From the NCBI RefSeq assembly GCF_024868665.1, contig NC_079913.1, forward strand, positions 7,855,819 through 7,919,818: a stretch of DNA of 64,000 nt, in the 5' to 3' direction. Positions 35,201 through 47,990 of this stretch are shown here, piece after piece (within the stretch, counting starts at the first letter, position 1; each line of letters begins with the position of its first letter). The DNA is from Triplophysa rosa (lineage: Eukaryota > Chordata > Actinopteri > Cypriniformes > Nemacheilidae). The notes under the pieces were generated by a model. It was not told the origin of the DNA, ran no database searches, and saw nothing but the letters and a program-made list of their open reading frames with translations. Both the position numbers and the translations under genes were made by a program.

Positions 35201-38200
35201 AGGCGCATCGATGTGCGCCACGCCTCTACTGTACCTTCAACAACGGCCTGTGTTATGAGTTTCTCCAGGGTGTGGCACTGGAACCTGAACATATCCGTAG
35301 CCCTGCTTTCTTCAGGTGGGAAAGAGATGCTCGGAGCACTCAAACTATCATTTCATTGCTTTTTTATCGCCGGATTGAGGCCAGAACACTGTTGTCCTTC
35401 GTAATACAGCGGTAATTGATTAAGAACAAGTAGGACGGAGATAGAGACCCTGGCGTTGACCTCAAACTAGCCAGACGCTTGTAACTTCAACCTTCACCCT
35501 GTAATCCTTTAAGACGAGCAATGACGCACTATGGTCTTGCTCACACGCTGACCCAGGCCTCCTGCCAACACATGTGGGTTCTCAGACAGCTGTGAAAGAA
35601 CAAGGCTACTGTGTTAGCAGGGCGATAGCAGAAATGCTGGCCGATAAGCTACTTTAAACAGTTTCATTTAAAGGAACAGTATTCAAGGCATCATTTAATC
35701 ACCCTTATATTGTTTCAAACCTGTATTACGTTTCTGCTTTAGTAAAATGCAAATGTAGTTACAAAAAACGGGGATTGGAGCTTTCAAGTTCTAACAGGAC
35801 CGCCTTGTTCATTTTCAATGAATTGTTTAATCCAGTTCACAAAAGCGGTCTGAAAGATTTATTTATAAATTAAACCGATCCGATCTAAAATTTGGCCCGT
35901 TCCTCACACAAAGCTTGTGTGCTTCATAAAACTTTAAAACATATTGAAAACATCTCTATGGTTCCTTTGCATCCTTTTTGAAGTTAAAAGGCTTAAGTTT
36001 TCATTTTTTGTATTTGCATTAGGGCTGTCAAACGATTAATCGCGATTAATCGCATCCAGAATAAAAGTTTGTGTTTACTTAATATGTGTCCGTGTATTGT
36101 GCATATTCATTTTGTATTTATAAATACAAAAACATACACATAAATGTATATATATTTAATACAATTTTTGAGATGTATTATTACCAATAACTAAAATTAC
36201 ATATAAACGTTTATTAATTTTTATATTTTTCTTAAATATATGCATGTATGTGTATGTGTGTATAAACACAACGTTAATATGCACAGTACACAGACATGTA
36301 TTATGTAAACACAAACTTTTATTCTGGATGCGATTAATCGCGATTAATCGTTTGACAGCCCTAATATGCATATATAAATCATCGGGACTAAATTTTCATC
36401 TTTGGGTGAACTGTCCCTTTAAGTAGCACACAGCTTCATGATCACCTGAGGATTTATCATACTGCAAATTATAATACATACGTTTTGTTTTGTTAACAGG
36501 CACATTGCAAGGCAGATGGCGAAGTACCACGCTATACATGCCCATAACGGTTGGGTGCCCCAATCGGACCTCTGGATAAAGATGAGCAAGTTCTTTTCTC
36601 TTGTTCCTTCCCACTTTAATGACCCTGAAAAGGACCAGAGGTGAGGAGAGAACTGTAAACCAACCTTTTTTCCAAATAAGGCGTTTCTTCAGCAAAACAG
36701 TACAAGTAGAGAGTTGTACACAGTAACATACCCTTAGGTAAAACAATTTGGCAGAATTAAAGCAATCGCAACACTTTCACATCTCAAAGGTGTTGAACTT
36801 TAAAGAGCTCTGATGCATTGCCAAAGAATATATCTTAACTGACAGTTACGTATAGAAGCCTAAAAGATCCTTCTGATGCATGACATTTCTCTACTTGTTT
36901 CGACATAAACATGTCCTGTCCTCATCGTGAATTGAAAACCCACCCAATGTTACATGACTCATCTTGTCATGGTTTCTGGTACATGCACAGAGACACGTAT
37001 ATGCACAAGTTCAGGGCAGCACTCGTTTAGCTGTCAATCTACAAACAGGATAAGCAGCAATGTATATGAATGTTGTTTGGTTAATTTTGCAGGTGGGAAA
37101 TATGCAGGAGGCAAGTAGATTTTTGCATTATCTGAGAACGCCGCGATGTTCCGAGAGGTCTTTAGTACGTTGCTATGCGATGGCCTTACTGGACTAGAAA
37201 GCACAACTAATTATTTTGATGAAAAGTGTGATGGTTTGCTTTCTAGCAAGAGCAATTAGAGCTTTCACAACAAGCACCAAATAACACACCCATCCAGTGT
37301 TTCTGTGGTTACATTACTATTTATATACTCACAACTATACTTATAATTAATCTTGAATTGTTGCTACTAACTTGAAATCAGTGCCGTTTGGGGGCTAGTT
37401 TTGCTTTGTGCATTTACGTTCATAACTTAATGCAATTTACCCAATAATGAAGGCATGTGCGAACACATCATGTAACTTAATATTACACAAAACGCACACA
37501 TACACAAATATGTGCTCGTTTTGTAAAAGCATGTATGTGTGGGTGGTTGAATAGACATGGAAGGGGCTGGGACTTAAGTTTTCACCAATTTCTCCATTTT
37601 TTAAATGAACATTTTTAATCTGAGTTCATGTAAATGGTCATGCACTGTTGTATTTTTTAAGTACAAATGTTTCAAGTAGTTTCTATATAACATTTATCAA
37701 ACCCTATGAAAAATACTTATATCAGATTTAGTTGAGAAACCTATTTTTTATTAAATGTGTAATCTTTGAAGACCATTGACCTCTAAGATACAGTATGTTA
37801 AATAAAAAGCTTTCCTGCAGCTCAGTGGTTATAGCGTGGCGCTAGCAACGCCAAGGTCATGGTTTCGATCCCAGGGATTGCACGTACTCAAATACGAATG
37901 TATAGCATGCAATGTAAGTCGCTTTGGATAAAAGCGTCTGCCAAATGCATAAATGTAAATGTTTTTCATCTAATTTAAATAAAAAAATGTGACTTTCTTA
38001 CTTATTATTTAATAATAAAAACATTTCATTTTTGCATAGGCTATATTACACCATATTCAAAGTTGCATGACAAAATAGAGACGTATTGAGAATGTTCATA
38101 AATTCTCATTTTTCATCACAACAGTCCAGATATTGTATATTCGTTTGAATATCTTTCTTAAAATGACCTGTTGGCAGGCTGAACAGCGAGGTCCCCAGCA

Positions 38201-41200
38201 CGACTTTCCTCAGAGAGGAGATGATCTGGCTTCAGAAGAGCCTCTCTAAACTGGGCTCCCCAGTTGTTCTCTGTCACAACGATCTGCTCTGTAAGAACAT
38301 CATCTGCAACCAACAGGAAGGTGAGTCCTTCAAATCCCACCGGCTTCCTTCAGCCACAGCGTTTGTTTCCCCAACCCCCCTGCCTCAGGTAGGCTTGACT
38401 TCAGTGTTTTCACCTAAATTTAGTTTGGATGGCCTTCCCTAAAAGATCTTAAAATGACATTCTCATCCATCAATTTCACTAATGGACCAGGTGAATCCAC
38501 CGGTTTCCACAAAATGTGTTTTATTTTATTTTTTAAATCAAAAGCAAATGTGTGTTTGTGTTGCTTTGGGGAATGTTGCTGTGATGCTGTTTTCATAATG
38601 TAGAGACTGGCGACTGTCCTGCGCTGGCGGAGGCGACAGGCTCTGGGGAATGAATGCGAGTGTGACTTGGAAGATAGTGAGCAGTGAGAAAATGGCCGCA
38701 GTAGTCACAGGAAAACGTACTTCCTGTCTCTCGCCTTTTTTTTAGAGACAGACGCATTTAAACTGTTAATTATAATCACATGCTTGTTACTGCCCTAAAG
38801 GTACCTGTTGCCCTTAAAACTGTTCTTGAACCTGTAAATAATTCACAATAACAGACGTTCAGTCATGGAAATCCGGATCAGGGACAGGGTTTGGAGGCAG
38901 CTACGACCTTGGGCACGTGTTTGTATTTGAACTTCACAAACCATAACTTTCAGAGAGGAAGGAGGCTACATTTGTAGAGAAAAATGGCAAGCCACTTCCT
39001 CTTTTCAGCTTTTGAAAAACAGACTGCGAAAGTTTTCACAGTTAAGTGCCAAAGGGTGTTTTTAATTATCTCTGCCCCCTTCATAAAGTGCTACAGTGAA
39101 CGTACAAAGACTGTTTCGTAATAGCTTTCCGAGACTGTACTTGTTTTTGTTTTTCTTTCTATTCGTTGTCACTCAGGGAGTCAAATAAGTTTGAGTCCCA
39201 CAGGCTCGACCTGCACAGGAAGCCACCATGGCATTTACATAGAGGCTGTAACTTGTGGCCTCATTGGCTGGCTAATCGACCAATGGGGATGCTGTGTGGC
39301 GGGGGTGTGCGTTTATGAGATGAGCCGTGTTTGTTCTTAAAGGGGAGGTGCCCATTGGCCTCTCTGCAGTGAAGCTGTGTGTGTTCTGTGACAGATGTGA
39401 GTTTGCCAAATCTCTTCATCTGCTGCACAGGGCTATAGCCACTGACTGGAGATGTTCAGTGTGTCCCGCTAGGATGCCACCGGGTCTGGTAACAACCTCA
39501 CGTGTCTCTTTCTGTAGACCAACACTTCTGTCCAATGTCAATCAAACTTTCCCTACACACCGTAAGCTTTAGAGCAATTGGAATGCAAGGCACAGTAATA
39601 ATAGCACACAAATGGAAAAAAAAAGCAGGCCGTGATTTTGTTTTAAAGGGGTCATGTCATGAGGAAATAAAAAATGTTATTTGAGGAGCTTGATGTACTA
39701 TGAACACACAAATTATTTGTAGTACACATTTTTAGCAATAGAAATACAGTAAAAGGAAATAAATGTTTGGCCCAAAAATGTATTATATGTATTATTTATT
39801 TGCGTTTACGGTTACATTACGCATCTGGCAGACGCTTTTTTCCAAAGCGACTACTGCGCTGCAAATCCAATGCTTTACCATTTGAGCTACAGCACTGCTA
39901 CAGGACCTTAGAGGTAAAACGAAATTATGACATGACCCCTTTAAAAATACATTAAAAGGACATTGCATTACACATTTAGATTGCATCAGAGGAGTAAGGC
40001 TTTGAATTCTGAAGTCAGCACTGTACAACATCACAACCACTGTCCAACAAATACGTCATTGCTTGCTAGACAGACTCTACGTGCCTCTAGATGGCATCGT
40101 TGCCCATTTTCTCTTCTTTACCTCTTGTCTTTTCCAACCCTGTGGCCTACGATCGTCCGATTCGTCTTTGCACTACAAGTCGTACGCTTGACTCCAATGT
40201 GAATACTTCTTCTATTTTTACCACTTTCTTTGTGTTTTCTCCTGTAGATAACCAAGCTGTTTGTGTATGATTCTTTCTTTCATCAGACAAACAAGATATT
40301 TCCAAGAAAACGTGTAAAACTTGCAATGACAACTCGCGCCCACATATTTTGTAATGAAGTAAGAAATTGCGTTTGTGTGCCGTTTTTGTGCCCCGATGGA
40401 ATTGCGAAAACAGGTCATATTTTTAGACAGGTCTCCCACTCTCTCGATCCGTCATGGGTTAGCCTTGAACGTGAATCCTTGGTTGAGCCAATGTTTTTTG
40501 AGCAAAGATTTGATAACGCCACAGTGCTTAAGCTTTCAAGGAAAAAAACGCACACGTCTGAATTGTAGTTAACCCTGCACACTAAGAAAGAATAAGAGAA
40601 ATAAAAAAAACCACACACTTTAAACTAACCAAAATGGAACTACAGATGTTAGTGCAAGTTTTTCACTTTTCCTTTCAGCACGCACTTATAAATATAACAT
40701 GCTGTTTATCTTGCATGCTGTGAGCGCATGGAATCTGTTTATTTCTGTCATTTGTGTATTCTTTCGTGTCTTATAACCAGAATGCAAATCCTTACTCCTT
40801 TACACAGATGTCATTTGATCAGTCATTTAAATTGCAGCTAAACCCCATGTAGTGTTGGTTTGCTAATACAGGCATAGAATGTTACAGTAAAAAAGAAAAA
40901 GGGTTTAGAGGACAGTGCCCGTGCGCTTTTATCAACTAATTCTCCTTTGTTTGCCCTCCCGCAGGAAATGTCAAATTCATTGACTACGAATACGCTGGTT
41001 ACAATTACCAAGCCTTTGACATTGGGAAACACTTCAATGAATTTGCAGGTAATGGAATATGACCAGCCATTATTAGATGAAGCAAACACACGGAGTTGAG
41101 AAACCCGTTTTACAACATGGTCTGTGACTGTAAGTGATTGTGTACGGTTTTTGGGCGTGATTCACAGGTCTGAATGAGGTGGACTACAGCCTGTATCCTG

Positions 41201-42616
41201 GTCGAGAACTCCAGCTGCAGTGGCTTAGGGCCTATCTGGAGGCATACAAAGAATACAAATCATTGGGCACAGATGTGTCCGATACTGAAGTTGAGGTGCT
41301 CTATGTGCAAGTCAACCGATTCGCATTGGTGAGTAGAAACTGTGACGCGTTTTGGTGCTTTGGGGCTGCATATACCATGCAGCATATACAGATACGTCTC
41401 AGGAACATGAAAAAAAAACGCTTAAAGGAAAAGTTCATTTCAAAATCCAAATTGTGTTATTTTTTACTCACCCACATGATGTCGACATGTTTTAAGACCT
41501 CCCGGCGTCTTCGGAGCACAAATAAAGATAGTTTAGATGACGTCCGAGAGATTTCCAGGCCTCCACATAGACGTCATGGTTATAGTTGATGTCAAGGTCC
41601 AGAAAAGTACTAAAGACATCGTTAAATTGGTCCATCCGCTCATAGTGGCTCAATTTAATTTTTTGGAAACAACGAAAATACGTTATGTGCGAAAAACAAA
41701 ACAAAATAACGACTTGAGATGAACTTTTCCTTTAATATGGCCTTAAAAGTAAGACCACAGTGTTAATCATAATAAACAAATGTAGGTGCCTTTAGTTTGC
41801 ATTCTTTTTTCCTAAGCGTCTTTTCATGCATAGACTAAGAGGACTGATAGTGTTTACAAAGGACAGTCTGAGTTGGCTGTGAGATCCTGTCTGTTTGGGA
41901 TCATTTGACTCTTTTTTTTCGGTGCAGTTCTCTAATGATTGAGCCTTTATTATTGACCAGGAAACCTGTGATCTGCACTCACATGATGGAAAGACTGATT
42001 TAGTCTGATCACAGGGGCTTTAATGTGATACATTTTATTAGCTTTTACCTTACTGTCAGTGATCCAAAATCAACACAAACAACTTGCATGCAGCAATTTT
42101 TCCCCTTTTTAATGGGTCCACTAAAGGAAACAGTGTTTTCTTAGAAGGCATAGGTTAAATGTTTCTAAGCAACATTGACGTACAATCTGTTGTGTTAACT
42201 TTAGTGTCTGGGTGAAAACTGAAGAGTCACGGAGTAAAAATGTTGATTTTATTTCCGTAAAATAGAATTCATATTTATTTTGTTTCATGATAAAATAAGA
42301 AAACACAAACATTCATAAATACACATAAAATAACACAAAAAGATGCTTACTTTATGGACTTGTGTTCTTGTTCTATTCAGGCATCTCATTTCTTCTGGGG
42401 ACTGTGGGCTTTAATCCAAGCGCAATACTCAACCATCGACTTTGACTTCCTGGGGTGAGATTTGACTCTTCGACATTACTTTTCAACACAGTGACATTTA
42501 AAACACAGCAAACCCACACTTCACGTCACATTTGTTTTTGCAGATACGCAATCCTTCGTTTCAGCCAGTACTTCAAGATGAAGCCAGAAGTCACATCACT
42601 GCACCTTCCAGAATAA
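32214..42616 (+). CDS. etnk1: Ethanolamine kinase 1
   Basis: Cytosolic kinase phosphorylating ethanolamine, the first step of the CDP-ethanolamine route to phosphatidylethanolamine. Eight coding exons: 32214-32360, 35056-35315, 36500-36640, 38178-38320, 40965-41048, 41168-41328, 42381-42454 and 42544-42616; 1083 nt, 360 aa, all GT-AG. The start MANYIHVPES matches vertebrate ETNK1. Conserved blocks are FFTDGITNKLIGCYVG, RVLQAHRCAPRLYCTFNNGL and KYHAIHAHNGW. The catalytic Brenner motif CHNDLLCKN has H216, N217, D218 and N223, and the choline/ethanolamine kinase motif IDYEYAGYN has D237 and E239. The C-terminus is YFKMKPEVTSLHLPE. The length is close to the short mammalian isoform. Introns 2, 3, 4 and 6 each carry transposon or SINE insertions and intron 1 a 55-bp duplication; none touches an exon. 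Confidence 0.97.
32867..32988. repeat. 55-bp tandem duplication in etnk1 intron 1
   Basis: A 55-bp unit beginning GTGTAGTTACGAATTAG at 32867 is repeated almost exactly from 32922, with the first bases of a third unit at 32977. Only one or two substitutions separate the copies, so the duplication is recent. Confidence 0.92.
35668..36422. mobile_element. Degenerate GGGATAGTTCACCC-family element split by a younger MITE
   Basis: The left end TTTAAAGGAACAGTATTCAAG continues into TTTCAAACCTGTATTACGTTTC, a decayed form of the family body. The right end TTTGGGTGAACTGTCCCTTTAA at 36401-36422 is the expected inverted terminus. Between them sits the intact element 36021-36362. Located in etnk1 intron 2. 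Confidence 0.6.
36021..36362. mobile_element. MITE with 58-bp perfect terminal inverted repeats
   Basis: The first 58 bases, beginning AGGGCTGTCAAACGATTAAT, are the exact reverse complement of the last 58 (ending ATTAATCGTTTGACAGCCCT). Similarity continues imperfectly for about 30 bp more. The centre is AT-rich without coding capacity. The short flanks do not give an unambiguous target duplication. The perfect TIRs suggest recent insertion in etnk1 intron 2. Confidence 0.93.
37811..37962 (+). mobile_element. tRNA-derived SINE, full-length copy
   Basis: The head has a pol III A-box-like CAGCTCAGTGGTTATAGCG and a B box GGTTTCGATCCC. It is followed by a body and the tail AAGTCGCTTTGGATAAAAGC then GTCTGCCAAATGCATAAATG. 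It lies in sense orientation in etnk1 intron 3. This is the reference copy for the fragments elsewhere in the window. Confidence 0.9.
39641..39946. mobile_element. MITE with TTTTAAAGGGGTCATGTCAT ends
   Basis: The left end TTTTAAAGGGGTCATGTCAT is mirrored by ATGACATGACCCCTTTAAAA on the right. The 306-bp element lies in etnk1 intron 4 and encloses an antisense SINE (39803-39905). Confidence 0.88.
39803..39905 (-). mobile_element. SINE copy nested in a MITE
   Basis: Antisense tail CTGGCAGACGC followed by CCAAAGCGACT and an antisense tRNA-like head ending TTTGAGCTACAGCACTGCT. The body is shortened relative to the copy at 37811-37962. Confidence 0.78.
41422..41735. mobile_element. MITE with TTAAAGGAAAAGTTCA ends
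   Basis: TTAAAGGAAAAGTTCATTTC on the left is mirrored by GAGATGAACTTTTCCTTTAA on the right. The 314-bp element in etnk1 intron 6 has no transposase. An open frame inside it is repeat-derived and not a gene. Confidence 0.87.
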
Positions 42617-44575
42617 TCTAAATGCGGCTCGCGTTACCCTCTAGCGAAGAGCTCCCCCTGGTGGACACAAGTACTAACTGGAAGACTCTTCAAGTTTTTG
42701 TAGACTGAAAACTGCACGCACTTGTCTGAATACTTTTAGATAAGCCCCTGAACTCATCTCTGAACTCAACACCTCATCAAGTCGGTTAAGTGTGGTAGAA
42801 AACCAAGAACCTAAGCCCTCTCCGCATCTATCTGCTGGTTGAGAGAGGGTCATCCCGTGCCCTAGTTGTAACGCACTTTCAGTCGAGTAATATTGCCAAT
42901 ATTGCGAACCAGCAAACGGTTGACATTTGCTACTACGCACAATATCCTTGGCTCACTTTGGAACCATAAAATAGCCATGTATGTGAAAAGCCCTGGAGAA
43001 TTTAAAGTAACCCCCGATATTGTTTCCCGTGAACCTCCGACAACAAAAACGTCTTTTAGACAATAAGGTCCTCTGGGGTCATTTCAGCAACCCACTAAAG
43101 GTAATTCCTTCTTGTTTACACAACTTTTAAGGGGAGAAGTCCGAGTACTGTATAGCAAAGGTGGGTTTACTATACGGCTAGGTCGCTGATGCCGTGCGGT
43201 CATCTGAACGCCAAGCTTCAGGCCGGTCTGTTTCTACGAGGGTCCTTTTGGTGAGATGTGGAATACAGGGACCAATAGTAGCTTTGTCTCTGTTTCTGAA
43301 TGAAGATTTTCCCCTCATCCCGTCACTGTGAATTTATAGTTTCTTATCAGTTTCCTCAGCGTGGTGCTTGGAGAAAGTAGTTGATGAAAGTTCTGATGGC
43401 CACACCAAAGTGCTGATATTTCTGGCTTGTACATGTTGCACAGTGTATTTTTCAACATAGTAAAAAGTAGCACGGTGATATTTACTGTTTAAAACAAGGT
43501 TTTTATACTTATTTAAATGAAGCGATAGTGAGCTGCGAGTGTGTTTTTATCGGATGTATTCCGGAAAGGCCTTAATGACTGTATCGGCTGCTAGACGCAC
43601 TTAGCTATCGCTTTTACTCGACTTGCGCCACAACAGCATAGCTAAGCCTTCTTTGCACAAACTTGAGAACAAAATCAGTCCTCGCTTGTATTTCAGATCG
43701 GCCTCTTCAAATTAGTACTAGTAGCAGATAAATGACGTAAGCTGTAAGCTTTATTTAACACTTTATTTTCCCCGTTATGCATATTATGAGTCGCTGTACT
43801 AAAACACTTCATTCATTCTGCAGTGATTACATGTAGCTCATTAATATCGATAATCAGTACTTATTTAAAATCATTTAAAGGTGTTTTCTATGGCAAACCT
43901 CAGCTCTGAGATTTAAGCGTTACCTTCGCGCCGCCTGGCTGGCCTCATTTACCTCATTTTCCAGTGTCACTTTTCCTACACGCAACCACGTACAATACTG
44001 TAAATATTAGAAACTGTGAAATTCTGGTGTTTTATTGTATTTTGAAGTATGCTTCTTTTTCTATGCCAGTTCTTTTGTAACTGTCAGTCTAACACCTCGA
44101 TTACGTTTTTGAACTGTCTTGGACCACACCAAATGCTACATTTTTATTTCACTTTTACTTTCGATAATATACATGCAATATTCCCAGAAAACAATTTGCG
44201 TATCACGTTTTGCAGTTAGCTGTTATTGAGATAACAGATGTCTTTGCGCTCTATACAACAGAAAGTGACGGGTAGTTCCAAACTTTCAGCCAATCAAGTG
44301 CTTCGGGTGCACATTTGAGTTAACTTTGTACAGAACTGCCTCATGCAAGCGTCTTCTGGCAGTTTGAGTATAGGTGTTTATGCACAGCTGTAAACAAACT
44401 GTAAAAGAAAGAAACTTTGCTTAAACTATGTCCATTGTGAATAACTAAACTGAGATTATCCTTTTTCTAAACTGTTAAATAGATTAAATCTGGGGATGAA
44501 ATCCTGAAGTGTTGCATCCTAGATTCTGTATCAAATTATTTGAATAGAAATAAAATTATACATATTTTGCCTGTA
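42617..44575 (+). other. etnk1 3' UTR and poly(A) signal
   Basis: No frame of interest occurs after the etnk1 stop until an AATAAA at 44549-44554, about 1.93 kb downstream. The stretch lacks recognisable transposons, unlike the etnk1 introns, which is consistent with transcribed UTR. The end point is inferred from the signal alone. Confidence 0.5.
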
Positions 44576-45414
44576 TTTCCTGCCTAGTGTTGTAGTGTAT
44601 ATAATATTTTACATCATTTTTAAACAGTACGCACACAAGGAGCTCCTAATATGATTAAACTGTGAGGTTACACAGAGAAACCCGTTCTGTTGTGTTTGTT
44701 TGTTTTGCACCACACCAATGTCTATTTTAATGGCAAATTGAGTTTTGAATAATGGATTGTGCCAACACTTTGTTCAAACAATTGGGTAACAGCGGGGATG
44801 AACAAAATCATGCCTGTATTTTACGCTACAAAGTCTTTGAGAAAGAAATAATTATAACAGCGCTCGGTTCATGTTGTAATTGAATTAGTTTCAGTCCCTG
44901 CAGCAGCTTCTACTGAGAGCTCCACATTAATTACCAAATTCAATATCTGATATTCACGCCTCAACTTATTTCCATTTTACAAAGGTCAAATTACAAACAC
45001 TTGTCTGAAGTGAATTACAAGTGCGTGTAATAAACAAAACATGCCAAGTGGTACAATTTGACTCCTACATTTGCCTAATTTACATACAATAATAACACAG
45101 TAGGATGTGTATGCATTTACTACAAATAATACGATAAACCTAAAAAAGTGTTTCCTACACAAACAGGCCTACATTCTGCAATACAGCATACGATGCATCT
45201 TAACAAAAAGCCCATTTGCTTTTTTCACAACAGGTGGTAGACATGGAACAAATGACTGCAAAAGCTTAAAAGCATCTACTCTACGAGACAAAGCTCTTAT
45301 TCTTAGCGTTTCTTTTAACGCGCCGCGGAAGGGTGTAATAAAGCCATACAGTTATGGCAACGTGTCCCATAGAGACAAGGTCACGATAATACGTTTTGAG
45401 GAATAAAGATGTAA

Positions 45415-45540
45415 AAGGCACAAACAATGTGCGGCGGGTCAGGCGTTCATTCATCTTGATTAGATGTGCCAACCTAATTACAAGCGGATGAAACAGTAAT
45501 TAGCACAAGTCTCACCTCATTAATCACGTAAGACTTCTTC
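45415..45540. promoter_or_regulatory. Candidate conserved non-coding element
   Basis: A non-repetitive block with clustered homeodomain-type cores (CTAATTACAAG, CAGTAATTAGCAC, CATTAATCACG) within about 60 bp. It is bordered by AT-rich filler. Conservation cannot be tested here; the motif clustering alone prompts the call. Confidence 0.3.
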
Positions 45541-45928
45541 AGTCTATTTTTATCTGATGAATGGCTCTTTAAACATGGGGGGGGGTATTTATATTTGGGG
45601 TAGTTGTACGCAGCTTGCTCGATCTAGTTTTACTTCACAGTAACCTCATTAGTTTATCATTGTTTAATGGACGCTCTTGTCAGCGCCAATGTTTCTACAC
45701 AATGAGATGATATCAAGAGGCTTCAGTGCTGATTCAATATCTTTGTGGGTATAAATAAGATGTTTTAGGGGCTGGACATCTGCATCAGCAAATATAAAAC
45801 ACATTATAAATAGAAACCATATATATATATATATATAAACAATACAAATATTTATAGTTTTCTCTACAAGTATGAACCATTAGGTGTTTAGCATGGAAAC
45901 CATTACAAAATACTGTGTGGAGTCACTT

Positions 45929-46653
45929 CCCTGCTGAAAAAAACAATAGAACCCCAACAGAAACCATTACAGAAATTCTAATGGTTTACAATAAAACACC
46001 ATTATGAACCATTAGCTTTTTCCATTAAAACCATTACAAAATGCCTTTTTGTAGTGTGTTTTGTAGGATTTAACATCCCACCAATAGAATCCATCACATA
46101 CCAGTAGAACCATTACAGTTTCCATTTAAACCAATACAAATCCCTTTAAAACCAATAAAACCATTATAACTTCTTTAATGGTTTCTATTGATTTTTTCAG
46201 CAGGGTTATTCCCCTGCTGAAAAAAAACCAATAGAAACCCAAAAGAAACCATCACAGAGATTCTAATGGTTTCCATTTAAATATTATTATGAACCATTAG
46301 CTTTTTTCATTAAAACTATCACAAAATTCCTTTTTGTAGTGTTTTGGGCATATTCCAGTAGGATTTAACACCCCACCAACAGAATCCATCACACACCAGT
46401 AGACACCATTACGGTTTCCATTAAAACCGATACAAATCCCTTTAAAACCATTACAACATCTTTAATGGTTTCAGCAGGGTCTAGTAGGATTTAAATGGTT
46501 TTGTAGTGGTTCCCATCCACCAGATAACATTCCACCAACAGAACCACATTACCAGTAGAGACCATTAGTTTTCATTAAAACCAGTATGATTTTTATTATA
46601 ACCCTTTAATCCATTAGATTTCTGTGATGGTTTCTAATGTTTTACTCAGCAGG
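45929..46653. repeat. Duplicated inverted-end element rich in ACCATTA/TAATGGT
   Basis: CCCTGCTGAAAAAAACAATAG at 45929 is mirrored by TATTGATTTTTTCAGCAGGG ending at 46205. The same unit starts again at 46211 (CCCCTGCTGAAAAAAAACC), about 282 bp later, and ends in further CAGCAGG copies near 46477 and 46653. Both units share AACCATTAGCTTTTT and the CCTTTTTGTAGTG segment. It looks like one MITE family that duplicated in tandem, with decayed extra ends. Confidence 0.75.
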
Positions 46654-46954
46654 ACAATGAAAGAAAATTCACATTTTATTATTTTTAGCCCATATGTGTT
46701 AGCTTTGAGGCAATTTATATTTGATCAACTACCTCGTATACAAAGCTTGCTTGCGGTAGATACATACATTAAGAAATAACTCAATATAACTTGCAAATTA
46801 TATGAGCAGTTTAAAATGATCTTTAATTCAATATATTGTGTTAAATGCAATCCTACACTTGGTTGTGTTACAGGTGTTACAATGATATCTACATCCAGGT
46901 GCATTATATTATTCTGACATGTAATTTAAATCAAACTGCTTCTAGTTAACCATG

Positions 46955-47290
46955 TCCGCCGCGCAGGGGAGTAATTGTTGAAACAAATAAAAAGCTATTG
47001 TGCAGTCAAAGATTGCCATCAAGAAACATCTGGCAACAGCAGGCCGGTGGAGTGTTTGTCTCTACAGATGTGGAACACTTCCAGCTCAGATGTACTACAA
47101 AGCGTACATGCAGTAGGCACTGTAATGGCCCGGATAAAAGCCTCAAATTGAGGAGCTAAAGATGAAGAATCAGATTAACTTCTCTCACACAATACCAACA
47201 GCTGTTCATAACGCTCTGAGCTCAAGATATCTTCTCAGATTAACAGCGATGACAATACCAGCAGCTGCTGTTGGAGCGGATCATAACAAT
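46955..47290. promoter_or_regulatory. Candidate conserved non-coding element
   Basis: About 330 bp of complex, non-repetitive sequence of balanced composition without long simple runs. It has CAGCTG-type E-boxes (CCAACAGCTGTTC, AGCAGCTGCTG) and repeated CAGATTAAC motifs at 47171 and 47236. It contrasts with the AT-rich flanks. It encodes nothing recognisable. Confidence 0.3.
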
Positions 47291-47887
47291 AGAACGATGG
47301 AGAGAAAAAAACAAAGTGACAAAGGGGTTGACAGCCTCAAACGCTTTACATCACACAATCCCTGAGGATCAAACCAGCTTTGTATCAGAGCGCCGCTCGA
47401 CACTTTTGAGCGGCCTTCAAAACTAATCTCGGCGCTGCAGCTTTTCAGCGGGCAAATCCCGACTATGATAGCATTCTTACAGTCCCGCTGTCTGTGATAA
47501 ATTACTGTGTGAACGCCATTAACACCCTGATTTAGTCTGCTAACCATATTGAAGCACCGTCGACAATGGGATTGTGCTTGTGTGGTCCACACAAAATGAC
47601 TGTGTGGGTCTTTGTTGATAGAATTACTGTCTTGATTAATAGTTTAGTCAATAAGTAATCCTTTTTCTCTCTGTATTTCTGAAGCCAGTTAAATGGCAAT
47701 ATGTAGGTCAATGGACTTGGCTTAGTTTTCCAATTTCAGTGACTAAGACATTATCAGATAGACTTAGCTGTTAGCTATGTACATACACACTATATATTGG
47801 TTTTCTTCTCATAGACTTCCATTGTTTTTATACCAAATGTATATTTTCTGTCCTACCACTAAAGTCTTACCACCAAAGGGCCGAACG

Positions 47888-47990
47888 CTTTATGCATTTG
47901 GCAGACACTTTTATCCAAAGCAACTTTCAGCGCATTTAAGATATACATTTTTCATCTGTGTGCATGTTCCCTGGCAATCAAACCTATAAT
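47888..47990 (-). mobile_element. Degraded antisense SINE
   Basis: TTTATGCATTTGGCAGACAC followed by TTTTATCCAAAGCAACTTTC is the reverse of the SINE tail core. The head is eroded. Confidence 0.7.

Noticed and set aside
45929..46653. CRISPR-like or satellite array
   Set aside because: The repeated ACCATTA motifs lack regular spacing and unique spacers, and the genome is vertebrate; inverted ends identify transposon structure.
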